This document shows, piece after piece, positions 7,787 through 10,884 of a stretch of 10,884 bases of DNA. Below the pieces are notes generated by a model. The model was given only the letters and a program-made list of their open reading frames with translations. It did no database searches and was not told where the DNA came from. Within the stretch, counting starts at the first letter, position 1. Each line of letters starts with the position of its first letter. This stretch comes from CAWBRT01 sp049519595. Lineage in GTDB: Bacteria > Acidobacteriota > Terriglobia > Terriglobales > Acidobacteriaceae. The stretch is from positions 1-10,884 of the forward strand of contig JBEKQP010000155.1 in assembly GCA_049519595.1 (NCBI GenBank). Reading direction: 5' to 3'. Position numbers and translations under genes: made by a program.

Positions 7787-8740
7787 ATGGAAGGGAATCG
7801 TAGGGACTTTCTGAAAGAAGTAGGTGCGCTGGGAGTGATGGCCGCGATGGGGGAGTTATCCCTACGCGCCGCTGACAAGCCTGAAGGCATGCAGTCAAAT
7901 CGCATACCCCAATTCCAAATCGATCATGTAACCGCTGCCGGGCGGAGCCTGCGCCAAATGCAGGATTCTCTCGCCTCGTTTGGACTGAAAACTGAGAATG
8001 GCGGGCCACACTCCAATCACGCAACCGAGATGGCATTGCTAAGCTTTCCGGACGGGTCGTATCTCGAACTCATTGGACTGCAGCAGAACCCTGATCCGAA
8101 AGCCGTTGCAGCCCACTACTGGAGCAAATTCCTGCAGGCGGATGCGGGACCTTGTGCCTGGGCAGTCCAGGTGCCCGACGTCAGTGCCGAGGCGCAAAGA
8201 TTTTCGAGTCTCGGCATCGCGGTCACCACTCCCGCGAAGAATGGGCGCACCCGTACGGATGGCGTCAAGTTGGACTGGGACTTCGCTCGTGTGGGGCCGG
8301 GTCCGAACGGAACGTTCTTTCCCTTCTTGATCCGGGATCTTACGCCGCGAGTTTATCGGGTCTACCCGAGCGGCAAACCGACGATGACAGCCTATCGCGG
8401 AATTTCGAAAGTCGTGATCGCCGTAAAGGACATGGAAAACTCCGTTCAGCTATACCAGCGCGCCTACAATCTGTCTGCTCCAACCACTCAGGACGATTCG
8501 GAGTTCGGAGCGAAGCTGGCCTGGTTCAAAGGGACGCCGGTAATCCTTGCGGCGCCCTCCTCGGACAAATCACCGCTGGCCGGACGAATCGCTCAATTTG
8601 GCGATGCTCCATGCACTTTCATCCTGGCAGCGGCCGAAAAGCCCAAAACTGTGGCCATGCCTCTTCGTTCAAAGTGGTTTGGGAAACAGGTTTCCTGGTT
8701 TGATCCCGCCAAGCTTGGTTGGCGCCTGGGAGTCGAGTAG
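7787..8740 (+). CDS. Tat-exported glyoxalase/VOC-like protein
   Basis: A 317-residue protein. The N-terminus has the twin-arginine motif NRRDFLK (residues 4-10) followed by a weakly hydrophobic stretch (EVGALGVMAAMGEL) and a small-residue cleavage area near Ala28-Ala29, so export as a folded protein is likely. From residue 45 it has a vicinal-oxygen-chelate fold pattern of the Glyoxalase_3/glyoxalase-like type: IDHVTAAGRSL (His47), then a second strand region HSNHATEMALLSFPDGSYLELIG with Glu94. A second VOC-like module begins near residue 205 (ISKVVIAVKDMENSVQLYQ). His47 and Glu94 are plausible metal ligands of a first module, but the ligand set is not complete by eye. VOC enzymes include lyases, dioxygenases, epimerases and resistance proteins, so no reaction is assigned. 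A clear AAGGGAGAG site lies 6 nt before the ATG. It starts 25 bp after the MFS remnant and may be the last gene of the operon or separate. Confidence 0.78.
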   Translation: MEGNRRDFLKEVGALGVMAAMGELSLRAADKPEGMQSNRIPQFQIDHVTAAGRSLRQMQDSLASFGLKTENGGPHSNHATEMALLSFPDGSYLELIGLQQNPDPKAVAAHYWSKFLQADAGPCAWAVQVPDVSAEAQRFSSLGIAVTTPAKNGRTRTDGVKLDWDFARVGPGPNGTFFPFLIRDLTPRVYRVYPSGKPTMTAYRGISKVVIAVKDMENSVQLYQRAYNLSAPTTQDDSEFGAKLAWFKGTPVILAAPSSDKSPLAGRIAQFGDAPCTFILAAAEKPKTVAMPLRSKWFGKQVSWFDPAKLGWRLGVE

Positions 8741-8752
8741 ACGTGGCCACGT
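8741..8752. repeat. 12-bp perfect palindrome after the VOC gene
   Basis: ACGTGGCCACGT directly follows the TAG of the VOC gene. It has no loop and no T-run behind it, so it is not a typical terminator. It could be a protein-binding site or chance. Confidence 0.35.
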
Positions 8753-9104
8753 GCGCCATGCCTAATTTGTTTCTCAATTACCCGACCACAGCATCTGACG
8801 GTATGCAGATGAACCGAAGAGGGCGATTCGCGCAGATCGTAGTCGAAGCGGAGGAACAGGGGTTCTTTCTTACCATATCCGCAACTTTCTGGCAGTAAAG
8901 CTGGGGGATGTAATCTTTCCGTTTGCAGCTATCTCAAAGAGTTCGCTGGGATGTTCGCGGTCGGCTATTCCTCCGATCGATTCCATGAGTGCAAATGGCA
9001 TCTGATCGCCTGCCTGATGATCGTAGCGATCGGACTGGGCGGCGCACCTATCTCGGCAATCGCGTCGCGGCAATTGCCGCAATTTCGCTGGCGACCATCA
9101 GGCG
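8753..9104. other. Non-coding or decayed stretch upstream of the DUF2779 remnant
   Basis: No intact gene is recognisable here. Short open pieces occur in several frames on both strands, but none matches a family I know. Near 9074-9105, fragments in two different + frames (LPQFRW at 9074-9091, LATIRR at 9088-9105) fit the region that normally precedes the DLLPV motif of DUF2779 proteins. This suggests the gene once extended further upstream and has suffered frameshifts. A minus-strand open frame at about 8870-9082 reads plausibly, but I cannot identify it. Confidence 0.4.
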
Positions 9105-9359
9105 AAACCGTTCGATTTGTTGCCGGTAACCCGTCGCAACGTGTACCATCCCGCTTTCGCAGGCTCCTACTCGCTCAAGCAAGTACTTCCGGCGCTGCTG
9201 CCTCAGATGACCTACGCCGGGATGCCGGTTGCAAACGGCGAGGATGCTCGGATCGCCTGGCGGCAGATGATTGCGCATAACCTGATGGATCCCGAGAGGC
9301 AAAGACTTCGCTCGGCGCTACTGGAATATTGCAAGCAGGATACGTTCACGCTGGTAAAA
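9105..9359 (+). pseudogene. DUF2779 C-terminal remnant (nuclease-like)
   Basis: In one frame this reads KPFDLLPVTRRNVYHPAFAG followed by SYSLKQVLPALLPQMTYAG and, near the end, LRSALLEYCKQDTFTLVK. This is the distinctive C-terminal signature of DUF2779 proteins, which I recall as RNase H/exonuclease-like domains often attached to nuclease-type modules. The conserved final Asp in YCKQDT, a likely active-site position, is present. The family's N-terminal parts, several hundred residues, are missing. No start codon with a ribosome binding site precedes the fragment, and the upstream pieces lie in other frames. The frame runs on to 9575, but everything after VK lacks resemblance to anything and is probably not translated. 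It is best read as a dead gene fragment left by deletion, not a functional protein. Confidence 0.7.
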
Positions 9360-9706
9360 CGCTCTAACGAGAAATGCTCTTCGACATCGCAGCGGACCGA
9401 AGCTGTTGCATCCGGTCATGCTTCGTCTCATTGTTATCCAAAATTTGGCGCAGATAGCCTTCTAAACGACCTGGGTCACACAAACGGCGACAAATCGATA
9501 TCTTGGCAATTCCTCAGATGCAAAGATGAGAAACGCTGCCGTTCAGCAGTGGCTGGCCAAATTACAGCTGATTAGGAATTGAGCAGGAGTTCAGTATTTG
9601 TACCCAAAAGCGGCCGCTGGAAGTCGAATCGTCGCATCGAAAAGTTACAGCAAACACAGCAAACACCGAGGGCGCACTTTAACTCCAGATTACACGCGAG
9701 GGCTAC
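9360..9706. other. Gap between the DUF2779 remnant and the Mo-hydroxylase operon
   Basis: No gene is recognised. The 9-mer ACAGCAAAC occurs twice in tandem (9647-9664). The region just upstream of 9707 must hold the start signals of the hydroxylase operon, but I see no convincing -35/-10 pair. The ribosome binding site GAGGG is at 9698-9702. Confidence 0.5.
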
Positions 9707-10174
9707 ATGAGCACGATTTCCATAAAGGTGAATGGACGTTTGCACACTCTCGAACTTGACCCGACCACACCGCTGCTGTTCGTTTTGGCCGATGAGCTTG
9801 GGCTGCGCGGCCCGAAGTTCGGATGCGGAATGGCGCAGTGCGGAGCCTGCACGGTGATCCTGCGCGGCCAAGTGGTGCGCTCTTGTGTGATGCCGGTGAA
9901 CGCAGTTGGTCAAGACGAAATTATGACTCTCGAAGGCCTCGGCACGCCGGAGAGACCACACCCGATCCAACAAGCCTTCATCGACGAGGGAGCTGCCCAG
10001 TGCGGCTTTTGCCTGAGCGGCGTGATCTTGACAGCCAAGGCGGTGCTGGATGAGAAACCGAAGGCATCTGACCTGGAGATCCGTGAAGCCTTGGGAGGCG
10101 TGTTGTGCCGCTGCTTCACTCACGTTCGCATGCTACGAGCGATTCGAAAGTATGCCGACACGAGGAAACCATGA
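9707..10174 (+). CDS. Xanthine dehydrogenase-family small subunit, two [2Fe-2S] clusters
   Basis: A 155-residue iron-sulfur subunit of a molybdenum hydroxylase (CoxS/IorA-like). The N-terminal plant-type ferredoxin domain (residues 1 to about 75) binds one [2Fe-2S] cluster through Cys40, Cys45, Cys48 (CGMAQCGAC) and Cys60 (RSCVMP). The helical C-terminal domain binds the second through Cys99, Cys102 (QCGFC) and Cys134, Cys136 (LCRC). Gln98 is the usual contact to the pterin cofactor. All eight ligands are present, so it should be functional. The CRCFTH motif, where many relatives have CRCGTY or CRCGTH, fits the isoquinoline 1-oxidoreductase/nicotinate dehydrogenase-like branch. It passes electrons from the Mo centre to the next acceptor. 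It has no signal peptide. A GAGGG site lies 4 nt before ATG. It overlaps the large subunit by ATGA, so the two are translationally coupled. Confidence 0.94.
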   Translation: MSTISIKVNGRLHTLELDPTTPLLFVLADELGLRGPKFGCGMAQCGACTVILRGQVVRSCVMPVNAVGQDEIMTLEGLGTPERPHPIQQAFIDEGAAQCGFCLSGVILTAKAVLDEKPKASDLEIREALGGVLCRCFTHVRMLRAIRKYADTRKP

Positions 10175-10884
10175 ACCTTTCCCGGCGTGATTTCCTGAAA
10201 AGCTCTGGCGCCCTGATTGTGAGTTTCAGCGCTGCACCGCTGGCCGGGCCGTTCGCCATTGCCCAAGGCCCGTTTGATACGCATCCTTCACATGTTGATC
10301 CCGCAAAGCTCGATTCATGGATAGCAGTCGCGGCCGACGGTACGGTCACGGCATATACAGGTAAGTGCGACTTTGGACAGGGCATGTTTACTGCCCAGAC
10401 GCAACTGGTCGCAGAAGAACTGTGCGTACCAATTAGCCGCGTGAAGCTGATTCAGTGCGACACGTCCGTTGCTCCGGACCAGGGGACTACTTCCGGGAGT
10501 CAATCCACGCCTACGAACTTCAACTCAGGCAATCTCGCTCAGGCGGCGGCAACGGCTCGAGAGGCATTCATCAAGATGGCAGCAAAGCACTTGGGTGAGG
10601 CGGCAGATCAACTTACGGTGACTGATGGCGTCATTACAGGGAAAACCGGGCGGCGTGTCAGCTACGCGGAGCTCATCGGAAACCAGCGATTCAACATTCC
10701 GCTGAGCACGACTGCAACGCGGCGATCGCCCGCGCAGTGGACCATTCTCGGTAAGCCGATTCCCTCGCTGGACAGAGCGGCGCTCATGACGGGACAGTTT
10801 GAATTTCTACACAGCGTACGTGTTCCGGGAATGCTTCATGGCCGAGTCGTGCGTCCGCCCGAGGTGGGCGCCAAGGTCTCCAGC
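10171..10884 (+). CDS. Xanthine dehydrogenase-family molybdopterin large subunit, Tat-targeted (3' end outside window)
   Basis: The frame opens with ATG overlapping the stop of the small subunit (ATGA) and stays open to the window edge, giving 238 residues of a protein that usually has about 700-760. It begins with a Tat signal: SRRDFLK at residues 4-10, a hydrophobic stretch ALIVSFSAAPLA, and a small-residue region near Ala29-Ala31. From residue 48 it reads as the molybdopterin-binding subunit of IorB-like hydroxylases: SWIAVAADGTVTAYTGKCDF followed by GQG (69-71), then TQLVAEEL and the GTTSGSQSTP segment, and the LDRAALMTGQFEF to VPGMLHGRVVRPP block that resembles the usual start of the second domain. 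The partner lacks a signal, so the complex is probably exported together by hitch-hiking. The likely role is hydroxylation of an N-heterocycle or oxidation of an aldehyde in the periplasm. The substrate is unknown and no FAD subunit is visible in the window. Confidence 0.92.
   Translation, partial: MNLSRRDFLKSSGALIVSFSAAPLAGPFAIAQGPFDTHPSHVDPAKLDSWIAVAADGTVTAYTGKCDFGQGMFTAQTQLVAEELCVPISRVKLIQCDTSVAPDQGTTSGSQSTPTNFNSGNLAQAAATAREAFIKMAAKHLGEAADQLTVTDGVITGKTGRRVSYAELIGNQRFNIPLSTTATRRSPAQWTILGKPIPSLDRAALMTGQFEFLHSVRVPGMLHGRVVRPPEVGAKVSS

Noticed and set aside
8741..8752. ACGTGGCCACGT as a transcription terminator
   Set aside because: There is no loop and no following T-run, so it does not fit a rho-independent terminator; kept only as a palindrome.
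9572..10123. Minus-strand open frame of 183 codons opposite the small Fe-S subunit
   Set aside because: The + strand encodes all eight cluster cysteines of a known family; the antisense frame is a by-product.

Overview
This looks like chromosomal DNA of a free-living heterotrophic soil bacterium. The recognisable genes are all on the + strand. An Acidobacteriota (Terriglobia-like) source is my best guess. It rests on gene style only: several anion:cation-symporter-type MFS transporters, RRDFLK-type Tat signals on a VOC protein and a molybdenum hydroxylase, frequent GTG/TTG starts, and mid-range GC. No rRNA or other taxonomic marker is present, so this stays an inference.

Layout. 1-630 is the C-terminal half of an MFS transporter that begins outside the window. 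631-1380 is about 750 bp with no convincing gene; it contains a 52-nt polypurine tract. From 1381 a compact catabolic locus begins. It has a strong sigma70-like promoter with a LacI-type palindromic operator exactly in its spacer and a second copy over the start codon. It then encodes a LacI-family regulator (1440-2471), an FAD-dependent oxidoreductase (2496-3845), an IlvD/Edd-family dehydratase starting at TTG (3881-5551) and a sodium:solute symporter (5633-7027). An MFS transporter gene that has lost its C-terminal half follows (7099-7761), then a Tat-exported glyoxalase/VOC-like protein (7787-8740). 8741-9706 is a decayed region holding the remnant of a DUF2779 nuclease-like gene. The window ends with a xanthine-dehydrogenase-family pair: a [2Fe-2S] small subunit (9707-10174) overlapping by ATGA with a Tat-targeted molybdopterin large subunit (10171 to the window edge).

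How it may work together (inference). The symporter imports an organic acid or sugar acid. The dehydratase and FAD oxidoreductase act on it in the cytoplasm, and the LacI regulator represses itself, and probably the operon, until the substrate or an intermediate appears. The substrate cannot be read from sequence. The most interesting points are the two-operator promoter and the dehydratase, which keeps all the Fe-S cysteines but has Ser where the family normally has a metal-binding Glu. I see no defence system, CRISPR array, insertion sequence or RNA gene.
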